64,000 bases of DNA from an uncultured Prevotellaceae bacterium (GTDB lineage Bacteria; Bacteroidota; Bacteroidia; Bacteroidales; Bacteroidaceae): NCBI GenBank assembly GCA_900318775.1, contig ONLY01000001.1, forward strand, positions 1 to 64,000, in the 5' to 3' direction. The notes below the pieces were generated by a model that ran no database searches, was not told the origin of the DNA, and saw nothing but the letters and a program-made list of their open reading frames with translations. Each line of letters opens with the position of its first letter. The first letter of the stretch is position 1. Position numbers and translations under genes: made by a program. Below, in pieces: positions 1 through 7,563 of the stretch.

Positions 1-52
1 CCCGGGCGCGCCGATGGTACTGCACCGCAATGCGGGAGAGTAGGTCGCCGCC
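1..52 (+). rRNA. rrf: 5S ribosomal RNA, 3' end only
   Basis: The first 52 bases read as the 3' part of a 5S rRNA: a run with ggtactgcaccgcaatgcgg, then gagagtaggtcgccgcc, which is the usual 3' closing strand of bacterial 5S. The 5' part lies outside the window. A strong intrinsic terminator follows within 10 bases, as expected at the end of an rRNA operon. The identification rests on the sequence match to the 5S 3' end that I recognise. The exact last base is uncertain by one or two. Confidence 0.85.
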
Positions 53-60
53 TTCTTTCT

Positions 61-99
61 GGAGCCCTCCGCACAATAATGTGGAGGGCTCCTTTTTTT
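61..99 (+). terminator. Intrinsic terminator of the rRNA operon
   Basis: A perfect 10-bp stem (ggagccctcc at 61-70 with ggagggctcc at 83-92) is followed by seven Ts. It lies directly after the 5S 3' end. Confidence 0.95.
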
Positions 100-279
100 G
101 TTGGCCTATCGCTTATCGCCAGTTTATCCCTTCGGTCCTATTCAAATTCTTTATCCTTCTATCTTAGTCCTTTTTCTTTTATTATTTTTCCAAACTTTCA
201 TTCACCATGATTCTTTGCTTTGTAGCCTTCCACATCGTTTGCTGCAGCACGTTCATTCGTCGATGCTGAGATTGCAAAG

Positions 280-1227
280 ATGGAAGCTACCGTCAAGACC
301 ATCGCCGACAAGACATTTGCTGAGCAGGCTCAAGGTGCACTTGATGATCAGCGAGAAAGCGCTCTTTGGGGCTATGCTATCAGCAGCGAAAAGATGGGGC
401 ACAAGATGCTCGCGGATGCAGACTTCAAGGCTTATATAGCCGGCATCAATCCGAACGATACGCTGCAAGTTTCACGCATCTATCCCTACATCGAATGGTA
501 CTATGCTGCCCATCCCAATCTTTATACACCGATGTCTGCCGAAGGCGCGAAGGTAAAGTTCCTTTCTAAATATACCCAGAATCAAGATGTCCGCAACAAA
601 GTGGCCAATATATACCTGATGAATGTGCTGTACTTGGCCGGATGGGGAATGGATACGGCTGGCGCAGAGTTAAAAGACCTTTACGAGCAATATCTTGCAG
701 TCTGCACAGATACCACCTATTATGCCTTTGTTCGTGAGAATCTTGCTCGTATGGAGGCACAGGCACCAGGTGAAGCGCCCATAGATTTCACCCTCGAGGC
801 CGCCGATGGCACTCCAACTCAGTTTGTTGCTCTTATGGGTGGCGGACACGTCACTTATATTGACTTCTGGGCTACATGGTGTGGTCCATGCAAGGCCGAG
901 ATTCCTCATCTTGACAAAATGGTAGCCGAATATAAAGAGAAAGGTCTGCTCTATTCTGCAGAAAATCCACAAGGAAAGATTCGTATTATCTCTGTCTCAA
1001 TGGATGCCAATCGTGACCAGTGGCTCAACAAGCTGGAAGCCGACAACCCACAATGGGAACAATATATCATTCCAGACCTTGAGAATTGTGTGGGTCTTAC
1101 AGGCTATAACATTCAGAGCATTCCTCGCTTCATGTTGTTTGATGCTCAAGGCAGACTCTATAAATCTGCTGCTCCACGTCCAAGCAGCGTAGAGACACGC
1201 GCGCTTATTGATTCCCTCATTCAGTGA
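280..1227 (+). CDS. TlpA-like thioredoxin-fold protein, N-terminus probably damaged
   Basis: A 315-residue reading frame. The first ~165 residues are a helical domain I cannot name. Residues ~170-315 form a TlpA/AhpC-TSA thioredoxin fold with the redox motif W200-C-G-P-C204, a conserved Asp two residues from the preceding strand (DFWATW), and a cis-Pro region (QSIPRFMLF). Such proteins normally act in the periplasm as thiol-disulfide reductases. No signal peptide is present from the ATG at 280, the first usable start. In the same frame just upstream, after a stop at 223-225, the bases would read SFAAARSFVDAEIAK, which looks like the end of a signal peptide. An ATG at 207 in another frame gives MILCFVAF. 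A one-base frameshift near 230 is therefore likely. The stop overlaps the GTG start of the next gene by four bases, so the two are probably translationally coupled. Confidence 0.85.
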   Translation: MEATVKTIADKTFAEQAQGALDDQRESALWGYAISSEKMGHKMLADADFKAYIAGINPNDTLQVSRIYPYIEWYYAAHPNLYTPMSAEGAKVKFLSKYTQNQDVRNKVANIYLMNVLYLAGWGMDTAGAELKDLYEQYLAVCTDTTYYAFVRENLARMEAQAPGEAPIDFTLEAADGTPTQFVALMGGGHVTYIDFWATWCGPCKAEIPHLDKMVAEYKEKGLLYSAENPQGKIRIISVSMDANRDQWLNKLEADNPQWEQYIIPDLENCVGLTGYNIQSIPRFMLFDAQGRLYKSAAPRPSSVETRALIDSLIQ

Positions 1228-2348
1228 TTTTCCAACGCATACTTCTCTGCTGCTCATTGTTCCTCTCTGTTCTGACAGTGGCGGCGCAGGAAGAGACCGC
1301 AGATACAACGGCGGCATCTCTGCCTACTGATGTGTCTGTTCACTACGTACTGGTCACGCCAGGGGAGACGGCCTCTTCCATCTTAGGGCATGCAGCCATT
1401 CGCATGTCTTGTCCTTCGCAAGGTTTGGACTATTGCTTCACTATCAAGACTCCTGAAATCAGAGAAGAAGTTATTGATATGATCTTTGGCCATCTCCGTA
1501 TAGGACTTGTGCCCGAAGAGACCTCACATTTTCGCCAAACATATATGAAGGAAGGGCGTGGCATCATTGAATATCGCCTTGCTCTTTCCCTTGATGACAC
1601 CCGCCGTTTGTGGCAACAGCTTGATGGGCAAGTCGCACGAGGACTCTATCTTGATCTTGACTACGTAAACAACAGTTGCACGCAGGTGGCCATAGACCAA
1701 CTGTATGAACAGTTGCGCACTCGTTCTGATTTGCAGATAGACGAGGTTATTCGCAAGACGATTCCTGTCCAGACGCGTCGTGAAGCTGTGCTTCGCTATT
1801 TTGACCAAAGCACATGGTGGGGCTTCTTGCTTCATTCGTGCTATTCTTACTATCCAGATGAAAAAGTGTCTCCGCGCCGTCTTGTTGTGATGCCGCAAGA
1901 CGCTGCCGCTGTTTTCCGCGAGGCAGGGCTAGTGATAGAAGAGACCATTGTGGCAAAACAAGAGAAATCAGCCCCTTCTTCCGATGGTGCGTGGCTCACT
2001 CCACTTCTTGCATCGGTGCTGTTCTTCCTCCTGTGCCTGTTGCCTTTCCGTCAAGTAGATTGGCTCGCTGTGCCTTTGCAGATTCTTTCTCTGTTGTTAT
2101 TCATTCTATTGTCGGTGTTTTCCCATGCTTCAGGCATCGGTTTTAATTGGCTTATTTTGGCCCTGTTCCCTTTGACTGCTCCTGTCGGCATTGTCTATAT
2201 GCTCTGTCATATGGGCGACATCTACAGTCTTGCTCAATTGCTCTTCGTGTTAGGTTTCTTTGTGCGGGCGCTCTATTATTTATATCATCATCGTAATCAA
2301 GTAAAAAAAATAATATTATTCAAATTTATTAATCATTCATCAATATGA
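1224..2348 (+). CDS. DUF4105 (Lnb N-terminal periplasmic domain) membrane protein
   Basis: The protein is 374 residues with a signal peptide (residues 1-21, ending TVAAQ). An N-terminal DUF4105-type domain (~35-200) carries LVTPGETASSILGHAAIR and a later NNSCTQ motif with the Cys-Thr pair usual in this family. Four hydrophobic segments follow (~255-360). DUF4105 proteins are widespread in Bacteroidetes, and the domain is named after the N-terminal part of lacto-N-biosidase; its role here is unknown. The start is GTG and overlaps the stop of the thioredoxin gene. The end overlaps the ATG of the next gene as ATGA. The start choice is supported by the signal peptide beginning there. Confidence 0.85.
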   Translation: MIFQRILLCCSLFLSVLTVAAQEETADTTAASLPTDVSVHYVLVTPGETASSILGHAAIRMSCPSQGLDYCFTIKTPEIREEVIDMIFGHLRIGLVPEETSHFRQTYMKEGRGIIEYRLALSLDDTRRLWQQLDGQVARGLYLDLDYVNNSCTQVAIDQLYEQLRTRSDLQIDEVIRKTIPVQTRREAVLRYFDQSTWWGFLLHSCYSYYPDEKVSPRRLVVMPQDAAAVFREAGLVIEETIVAKQEKSAPSSDGAWLTPLLASVLFFLLCLLPFRQVDWLAVPLQILSLLLFILLSVFSHASGIGFNWLILALFPLTAPVGIVYMLCHMGDIYSLAQLLFVLGFFVRALYYLYHHRNQVKKIILFKFINHSSI

Positions 2349-3715
2349 AGAAATTCTACTCATTTGTGCTTTTTGCACTTCTTAGTGTTTCTGCCTTTGC
2401 AGAGACGGATGATGCCTACTATTGGTTCTACGACAAGGTTGTTGCCGATCCAACGGGTAAAGGAAAAGTCTATATTTCAGATGGTCCCCTTGAAGATGGC
2501 AAGTTTGAGTGTCAGGATGACATGGAATTTAAGTATGTTAACTACGGCTTCAATACACTCCCTGTATGGACTTATGAAGAGCCTGCTGAAGGTTATCAAT
2601 TCGTGGGTTGGTTTACGAAGCCATCTACAGAGGCAAGCATGGCTGATAAGGTGTCTGATGGAAATGGTTTATCTATCACCACTACAGTGTCTTCTGAAAG
2701 TAATGATGTTGAGTATTATCCATTTGAGCCAGAGGCAACCTACTATGGTGTATTTGGCAAAGTGAAGATTCAGGCAGCGTCTGCTATGGACAAGCTGGGT
2801 GCTCTGTCTATCAGCAAATTGGCGAATGATGCTGGTGACGAAATTACTATTACTGCCACTCCTGCAAGTGCTGATGTGAAGTTTGCCTATTGGATGGATG
2901 AAGAAGGAAATAAAATTGCCGAGAATCCTTATACATTCACGGTGGAAGGGATAAACACCTATACGGCTTACTATACAGGAGATGCAGTTAAGTATATTGA
3001 CTTCGGTGAAGGCAAATACATTCCTTTCTCAAATAGCCGTAGTGCAAGGCTCTCTGATGGCATTACCAAGTATGAAGTGAACTCAATAGTAAAAACCTTC
3101 GAAGACCTTGAGGGCCATACTATTAGTTATGAAGCCACAGAGAATGCTTGGGGTTGGATTGATAACGAAGAATATGATGACCAATTCAATCTGATCAGCT
3201 ACGATTTCCATCCATATCAAGGAGAAATTCCAAACAACATCCCCAGCTACAGTGTTTCAGGCTTGGTGGCTGATTATGTAGCAGGCAATGGTGCTGTTCT
3301 TTATGGAAAAGGTATCCTTCCAGTTGTTCTTTATGATGATGAAAACGCTTATGTTAGCGACATGGACAAACTGGTTGCCACTTGCACAGGTGCCGTTGAG
3401 ATTGCAAACCTGCCTACGAAAGATGATGATGACAACGTTATTGTTTACTATGTATTCAAGGAAGATGCTTTCGTTAAAGCCACTTCGGGCACAGTTGCCA
3501 AAGATGAGTGCTATTTGAAGCTTGATGCAACAGATTATCCTTTGCCTGAGAAGATTTACCTGGATGAAACCGATGACCCAACGGATGGCATCGCTGGTGT
3601 AGAGGCCAAGAAGGCTCCCGTGTTCAAGGGCGTGTACACCATCAATGGCCAGCAGGTAACTGCTCCTGTCAAGGGTCTTGTCATTGTCGGTGGCCAGGTG
3701 AAGTATGCAAAATAA
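2345..3715 (+). CDS. Secreted protein with InlB-type B-repeats
   Basis: The protein is 456 residues with a clear signal peptide (MKKFYSFVLFALLSVSAFA, then ETDD). The region after it has features of Listeria-Bacteroides (InlB B-) repeats: GYQFVGWFTKP near residue 85, and ITITATPASADVKFAYW followed by YTFTVEGINTYTAYYTG near 170-215. These are beta-grasp modules common on secreted and surface proteins. The C-terminus (GVYTINGQQV, then KGLVIVGGQVKYAK) is a short beta-rich tail of the type found at the end of many Prevotella secreted proteins and may be a type IX sorting signal; that is inference. Its ATG overlaps the upstream stop, so it belongs to the same operon. No catalytic motif is seen. Confidence 0.85.
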   Translation: MKKFYSFVLFALLSVSAFAETDDAYYWFYDKVVADPTGKGKVYISDGPLEDGKFECQDDMEFKYVNYGFNTLPVWTYEEPAEGYQFVGWFTKPSTEASMADKVSDGNGLSITTTVSSESNDVEYYPFEPEATYYGVFGKVKIQAASAMDKLGALSISKLANDAGDEITITATPASADVKFAYWMDEEGNKIAENPYTFTVEGINTYTAYYTGDAVKYIDFGEGKYIPFSNSRSARLSDGITKYEVNSIVKTFEDLEGHTISYEATENAWGWIDNEEYDDQFNLISYDFHPYQGEIPNNIPSYSVSGLVADYVAGNGAVLYGKGILPVVLYDDENAYVSDMDKLVATCTGAVEIANLPTKDDDDNVIVYYVFKEDAFVKATSGTVAKDECYLKLDATDYPLPEKIYLDETDDPTDGIAGVEAKKAPVFKGVYTINGQQVTAPVKGLVIVGGQVKYAK

Positions 3716-3727
3716 TCCGGTATTAGT

Positions 3728-4843
3728 ATGAGAAGTAAATTATCAATACTTTCCATGCTGGCCTGCTGTTCAGTCCTATTGCTTGGGTGCAAGGAGGCTG
3801 AGCGGCAGACCTTCTGTATTCATGGCACCATTCCTGGGCTTCAGGCTGGTGTGGAGCTGGCTCTTCTTAATTCAGAAAATCGTTCCTCGGACGAGACGCT
3901 CGCAGTGGCCATTGTCCAGAAGGATGGTGAATTTCTGCTCGAAGGCACTGCAAGCCATCCTACGCTTTGTACGTTGACCACTAATAATCTGGCAAAGCTG
4001 GGCGATGAGGCAGAGAAGGACAACTATGCAAGCGTGAAGTGGACTTATACACCCGTGTTTGTGGACAATTCAGACATGGAGATTCAGGTGCCTGCCTATG
4101 ACTTGGTGCCTGATGCGCCCGAAACGAAGGATTTTCACATCGTGGGTAGTTCCTCGCACGATGATTATTGTGCTTATGTAGCACTTTGCGGGGGTGTGGA
4201 AGATTACGAACCGCGTTTCGATGTGGCCATCCAATTTATGAAGGAGCATCCTCAGTCAGTGGTTTCGGTCTATGTGGCCAACAAGCTGCTCACTAATGGT
4301 TATAATCTTACGTCTGAACAGCTTCAGCAGTTGGAGAAGGCCATCACTGGCTGCCCTTCCGATACGGCTCGATTTGCTCGTTTCCAGGAGCGCATAGCCA
4401 TCGCTCATCAGACGGTAACCGGCAATAGTGTTGTTAATCTCGACCTCGTTACACCAGAGGGTACATCCTGCCAGCTTGCCGATGTGGTCAAGGAGCATGC
4501 AGGCAAATTGCTGCTGGTGGACTTCTGGGCATCTTGGTGCGGCATCTGCCGTGCAGCCACGCCTGACCTGAAGGTGCTCTACGAGACTTATTCCCGCGAT
4601 CAGTTCGAGATTATCTCTGTATCCTGTGATGAGAAAGATGATGCATGGCGGAGCGCGATGGAGAAAGACCAGATGCCTTGGACTCAATACTGCTTGACTG
4701 CACAAGGCTATCAGGACTTCTTTTCCAAGTATCAGGTAGTAGGTGTTCCTTACTATCTTCTTCTCGATTCCAACGGTAAAGTCATCACCAACCCCTCAGG
4801 TGTTGAAGGTGTGAAGAAGTTGGTGAAGGAAAAACTGCAATAA
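3728..4843 (+). CDS. TlpA-family thioredoxin lipoprotein with a CGIC active site
   Basis: The protein is 371 residues. A lipoprotein signal ends at LLLGC21. Residues ~28-130 resemble the DUF4369-type domain that often precedes thioredoxin domains in Bacteroidetes. Residues ~235-371 are a TlpA-like thioredoxin fold with W270-C-G-I-C274 and the downstream cis-Pro loop (VVGVPYYLLL). The usual Pro of CGPC is replaced by Ile, which in other thioredoxin-fold proteins shifts the redox potential. It probably acts as a periplasmic disulfide reductase or oxidase anchored in a membrane. It starts 12 bases after the InlB-repeat gene and is the last gene of the operon, being followed by a terminator at 4885-4922. 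Confidence 0.88.
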   Translation: MRSKLSILSMLACCSVLLLGCKEAERQTFCIHGTIPGLQAGVELALLNSENRSSDETLAVAIVQKDGEFLLEGTASHPTLCTLTTNNLAKLGDEAEKDNYASVKWTYTPVFVDNSDMEIQVPAYDLVPDAPETKDFHIVGSSSHDDYCAYVALCGGVEDYEPRFDVAIQFMKEHPQSVVSVYVANKLLTNGYNLTSEQLQQLEKAITGCPSDTARFARFQERIAIAHQTVTGNSVVNLDLVTPEGTSCQLADVVKEHAGKLLLVDFWASWCGICRAATPDLKVLYETYSRDQFEIISVSCDEKDDAWRSAMEKDQMPWTQYCLTAQGYQDFFSKYQVVGVPYYLLLDSNGKVITNPSGVEGVKKLVKEKLQ

Positions 4844-4884
4844 TCATTTCCTATGAGGAGTTTCCTTAACTCCCAATATGTTAA

Positions 4885-4922
4885 AGGGGCTGCATCCACA
4901 TCGGTGTAGCCTCTTCCTTTTT
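4885..4922 (+). terminator. Terminator after the TlpA/DUF4105 operon
   Basis: The stem aggggct (4885-4891) pairs with agcctct (4908-4914) with one G-T wobble, and an inner cac/gtg pairing extends it. A T-rich tract follows. Confidence 0.7.
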
Positions 4923-4947
4923 AGAGGTGCTTCTTGTGCCCCATAAT

Positions 4948-5012
4948 CGGTCTGAGTCACACCGGGGGTGCCGGTGTGACTCAGACCGCCTATGCCGGTG
5001 TGACTCACACCG
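4948..5012. repeat. Triple 17-bp palindrome element, copy 1
   Basis: Three near-identical palindromes begin at 4948, 4972 and 4996, exactly 24 bases apart: cggtctgagtcacaccg, cggtgtgactcagaccg and cggtgtgactcacaccg. Two 7-base spacers (ggggtgc and cctatgc) separate them. A second copy in the opposite orientation lies at 59700-59764 with the same spacing and nearly the same spacers. It sits between the 3' ends of two convergent genes, just after a terminator. The variable bases are near the centre (g or c) and at position 5 of the arms. It could be a REP-like mobile repeat or an array of protein-binding sites. Confidence 0.9.
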
Positions 5013-5090
5013 ATTTCGAGGCGCAGTAAGGGCGAATGTAGAAGTCCTGACTTTGGGTTGTATTCAAAGACGGAATGTGAGAGGAGCGAC

Positions 5091-5714
5091 CTACTCCTCC
5101 AGGTATAGAATAGCGTCCTTAACACTCTTTACGCCCATGGCGTGCATATATTCTTGTATGTGCCCGTACACCGTCACATATCGTCCTAGGTTCTCTGGAT
5201 GGTCAAACAGATTGAGTCCCTCTCGTACCACCTTTTGGTTGGGAGTGCTCGTGGTGAGTTGGATGGCAATACATTTATTATAGTCGATTTCATCGGGAGA
5301 ATCAGCTATTACTATGTTTGTCTTTACATGTCCTGCGGAGAATACTGTCTTGGATAGATATTGCTGACGTTGCGGGATGTGTCCGACGATGAAACCGACA
5401 ATATAGCAGTCAGTCGTTTGCTTGACGCCGTGTATCTTGAGGTAGTGAGGAATGATGTTGCGCACGTCAAAAACTGTGAACGGCGTTTCCTCTGTCATTC
5501 CTCTGCTTTCCACATAGCGAATGGTGTCCTCGCGTGTGTATAGCCCATCGGAACTCTCTATATTCGGGCTATTTGTTGTTGTTTGTGTTTCAGGCTTTTC
5601 TGCCTCCTCTTTGCTGATTTCTTCTGGTGCCTCAAGCTTCTCACAGGCTGTTTGTGCAACTAGACAGGCGCACACCATCGTGATTGATACAATTTTTAAC
5701 CATTGATTCCTCAT
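5091..5714 (-). CDS. DUF6359-like lipoprotein
   Basis: From the ATG at 5714 the product is 207 residues with a signal sequence and a candidate lipobox ending at C24 (AQTAC; the Q at -3 is atypical). Residues ~25-65 are a Glu/Thr-rich linker. The C-terminal ~130 residues match the pattern of DUF6359-type OB-fold domains of Bacteroidetes: TDCYIVGFIVGHI, then FSAGHVKTNIVIADS, then NKCIAIQLTT, then LFDHPENLGRYVTVYGHI. The upstream in-frame extension from 5843 runs through the aroA promoter and is unlikely to be translated. The gene is transcribed divergently from aroA. The function is unknown; such domains occur on secreted nucleases and lipoproteins. Confidence 0.8.
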   Translation of the reverse strand: MRNQWLKIVSITMVCACLVAQTACEKLEAPEEISKEEAEKPETQTTTNSPNIESSDGLYTREDTIRYVESRGMTEETPFTVFDVRNIIPHYLKIHGVKQTTDCYIVGFIVGHIPQRQQYLSKTVFSAGHVKTNIVIADSPDEIDYNKCIAIQLTTSTPNQKVVREGLNLFDHPENLGRYVTVYGHIQEYMHAMGVKSVKDAILYLEE

Positions 5715-5766
5715 GTGTTCGTGTTTATTTGTCCACAAAATTAGAGTAAAAGATTGGAAAAAGCAG

Positions 5767-5774
5767 TATCTTTG
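5767..5774 (+). promoter_or_regulatory. Bacteroidetes -7 box of aroA
   Basis: tatctttg fits TAnnTTTG and lies 21 bases before the aroA ATG at 5796. There is no good -33 element at the usual distance. Confidence 0.6.
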
Positions 5775-5795
5775 CACGGAAAAATAAATAGGACA

Positions 5796-7034
5796 ATGCA
5801 AATAAAGGTTACAGCCCCACAAGGTATGCGGGGGCGCATCCAACTTCCTTCATCGAAAAGCATTAGCAATCGTGCTTTGGCCATTGGTGCCTTGGCAGGT
5901 TGTGGCATGGATTTGGTGGAGAATGTGAGCGACTGCGACGATACGTGTGTGATGCGTGCTTGGTTGAAGAATCGCCCCGCTACCATAGACATTGGTGCGG
6001 CTGGTACAGCGATGCGTTTCTCAACGGCATTACTGTCGGTAAGTGAAGGCACGCACATCATTACGGGCAGCGCGCGAATGAAGCAACGTCCCATCGGAGT
6101 GCTTGTGGATGCATTGCGCCAGTTGGGGGCACAGGTGGAGTATGTGGAGAAAGAAGGGTATCCTCCACTCCGTATCGTTGGAAATCCCCGATTGGCTGGT
6201 GGTGAAGTGCAGTTGTCCGGCAGCGTGAGTTCCCAGTATTTATCGGCACTGCTGATGATTGGCCCCAACTTGGAGAAGGGATTGAAACTGGTTTCGTCGG
6301 ACAAAATGATAAGTCGCCCGTACATCGATATGACCTTGTCTGTCATGCGTCATTTTGGTGCTAAGGCGTCATGGGTGGACGAGCGTACTATTGTGGTTGA
6401 GCCTGTTCCTTACCAGCAGAAGTCCTACAGAGTGGAGAACGACTGGAGCGCTGCCAGCTACTGGTACGAGATGGTTGCGCTGTCGCTCGATCCTGATGCG
6501 GAGATTGTGCTGCCAGGACTTTTTGTTGAGAGCTTGCAAGGTGACAGTCATGGCGCAGAGGTGTTTGAAATGCTGGGCGTTTCTACCGAACATCGCGGTG
6601 AGGATGTCGTATTGAGAAAGACGGGGCGCTGCGTGGAACGTCTTGACTATGATTTTGTCAGCATGCCAGACTTGGCGCAGACATTTGTGGTGACTTGCTG
6701 CATGCTGGGGGTTCCCTTCCATTTCACAGGGTTGCAGAGTTTGAAGATAAAGGAGACGGACCGCATCGAGGCCTTGAAGAAGGAAATGGCAAAGTTGGGG
6801 TTCGTGCTGGAAGATCTCAATGATAGTGAATTGCTGTGGAACGGTCTGTCTTCACCGGTAGAAAGCCCGCTTCCTATTGATACGTATGAAGACCATCGTA
6901 TGGCAATGGCGTTTGCGCCAGCAGCATTGAGGTGTGGCGCGCTGTTGGTGAATAATCCGCAAGTGGTTTCGAAGTCTTATCCAAAGTATTGGGAGGATTT
7001 GGAGGCCGTTGGATTCGAGATTGAAGAAATTTAA
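5796..7034 (+). CDS. aroA: 3-phosphoshikimate 1-carboxyvinyltransferase (EPSP synthase)
   Basis: The protein is 412 residues. It catalyses transfer of enolpyruvate from PEP to shikimate-3-phosphate, the sixth step of the shikimate pathway, in the cytoplasm. Family motifs seen in order: LPSSKSISNRAL (K21, R26), GAAGTAMRFSTA (the phosphate-binding loop), TGSARMKQRPI, SGSVSSQYLSALLM, MPDLAQTFVV with the catalytic Asp region, SLKIKETDRI and YEDHRMAMAFAP. The frame is open back to a TTG at 5754, but a promoter lies inside that extension, so I place the start at the ATG at 5796, giving MQIKVTAPQG. It is the first gene of an apparent operon that continues with a small membrane protein and the T9SS genes porW and porX. 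Confidence 0.97.
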   Translation: MQIKVTAPQGMRGRIQLPSSKSISNRALAIGALAGCGMDLVENVSDCDDTCVMRAWLKNRPATIDIGAAGTAMRFSTALLSVSEGTHIITGSARMKQRPIGVLVDALRQLGAQVEYVEKEGYPPLRIVGNPRLAGGEVQLSGSVSSQYLSALLMIGPNLEKGLKLVSSDKMISRPYIDMTLSVMRHFGAKASWVDERTIVVEPVPYQQKSYRVENDWSAASYWYEMVALSLDPDAEIVLPGLFVESLQGDSHGAEVFEMLGVSTEHRGEDVVLRKTGRCVERLDYDFVSMPDLAQTFVVTCCMLGVPFHFTGLQSLKIKETDRIEALKKEMAKLGFVLEDLNDSELLWNGLSSPVESPLPIDTYEDHRMAMAFAPAALRCGALLVNNPQVVSKSYPKYWEDLEAVGFEIEEI

Positions 7035-7046
7035 GGCAGAAGTGCT

Positions 7047-7469
7047 ATGACTTATCTGATTATTGGACTGATTATATTAGGTGCCGTTGCTTGGGTGGCA
7101 GGTTTCTTGCGTGAGAAAAAGCTGAAGCACCAATTGAAGAACGGTGAAATCGCAGAACTCCCCACTATTCAGCAAGTGGAGAATATGGAGTGCTGCGGTC
7201 AACATGAAACGTGTGAGAAGGAAAGTCTGCTGGCAGCTGTGAGTAAGCAGATTGAGTACTATGATGATGAGGAGCTGGACCGCTTCCGTGGGCGTGAAAG
7301 TGATGCGTATTCGCCCGATGAAATCGAGGAGTTTCGCGAGGTGCTCTACACGATGAAGGACGATGAAGTGGCGGGCTGGGTGCGTTCGCTTCAGTTGCGT
7401 GCCGTGCTGTTGCCCGATGAACTGAAGGATGAGGTGTTCTTGATTGTAGGCGAACGGCGTGAAGGCTGA
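7047..7469 (+). CDS. Conserved small membrane protein with a CCGxHxxC motif
   Basis: The protein is 140 residues, not recognised as a named family. One N-terminal membrane helix (residues 2-20) is followed by a charged cytoplasmic or periplasmic part. Residues ~50-57 read ECCGQHETC, a Cys/His cluster that could bind a metal or form a disulfide. The rest is acidic and ends in VAGWVRSLQLRAVLLPDELKDEVFLIV, a stretch that I recall as conserved beside aroA in Bacteroides. It starts 12 bases after aroA. No function can be given. Confidence 0.8.
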   Translation: MTYLIIGLIILGAVAWVAGFLREKKLKHQLKNGEIAELPTIQQVENMECCGQHETCEKESLLAAVSKQIEYYDDEELDRFRGRESDAYSPDEIEEFREVLYTMKDDEVAGWVRSLQLRAVLLPDELKDEVFLIVGERREG

Positions 7470-7563
7470 TGTTTGTGCCTTGGGGCTTTGTCGTTCAGCC
7501 TGTTGACAATAAATAAGGTGCATCTTCGTTATATAAGAGTATTGAAACAACGAGCATTTTGCC

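Noticed and set aside
98-439. A 113-codon frame overlapping the start of the first TlpA-like gene.
   Set aside because: It begins in the terminator T-run, has no domain, and its second half is the TlpA-like gene out of frame.
4948-5012. Possible CRISPR array of three repeats.
   Set aside because: Spacers are 7 bases and conserved between the two copies, unlike CRISPR spacers; the repeats are perfect palindromes.
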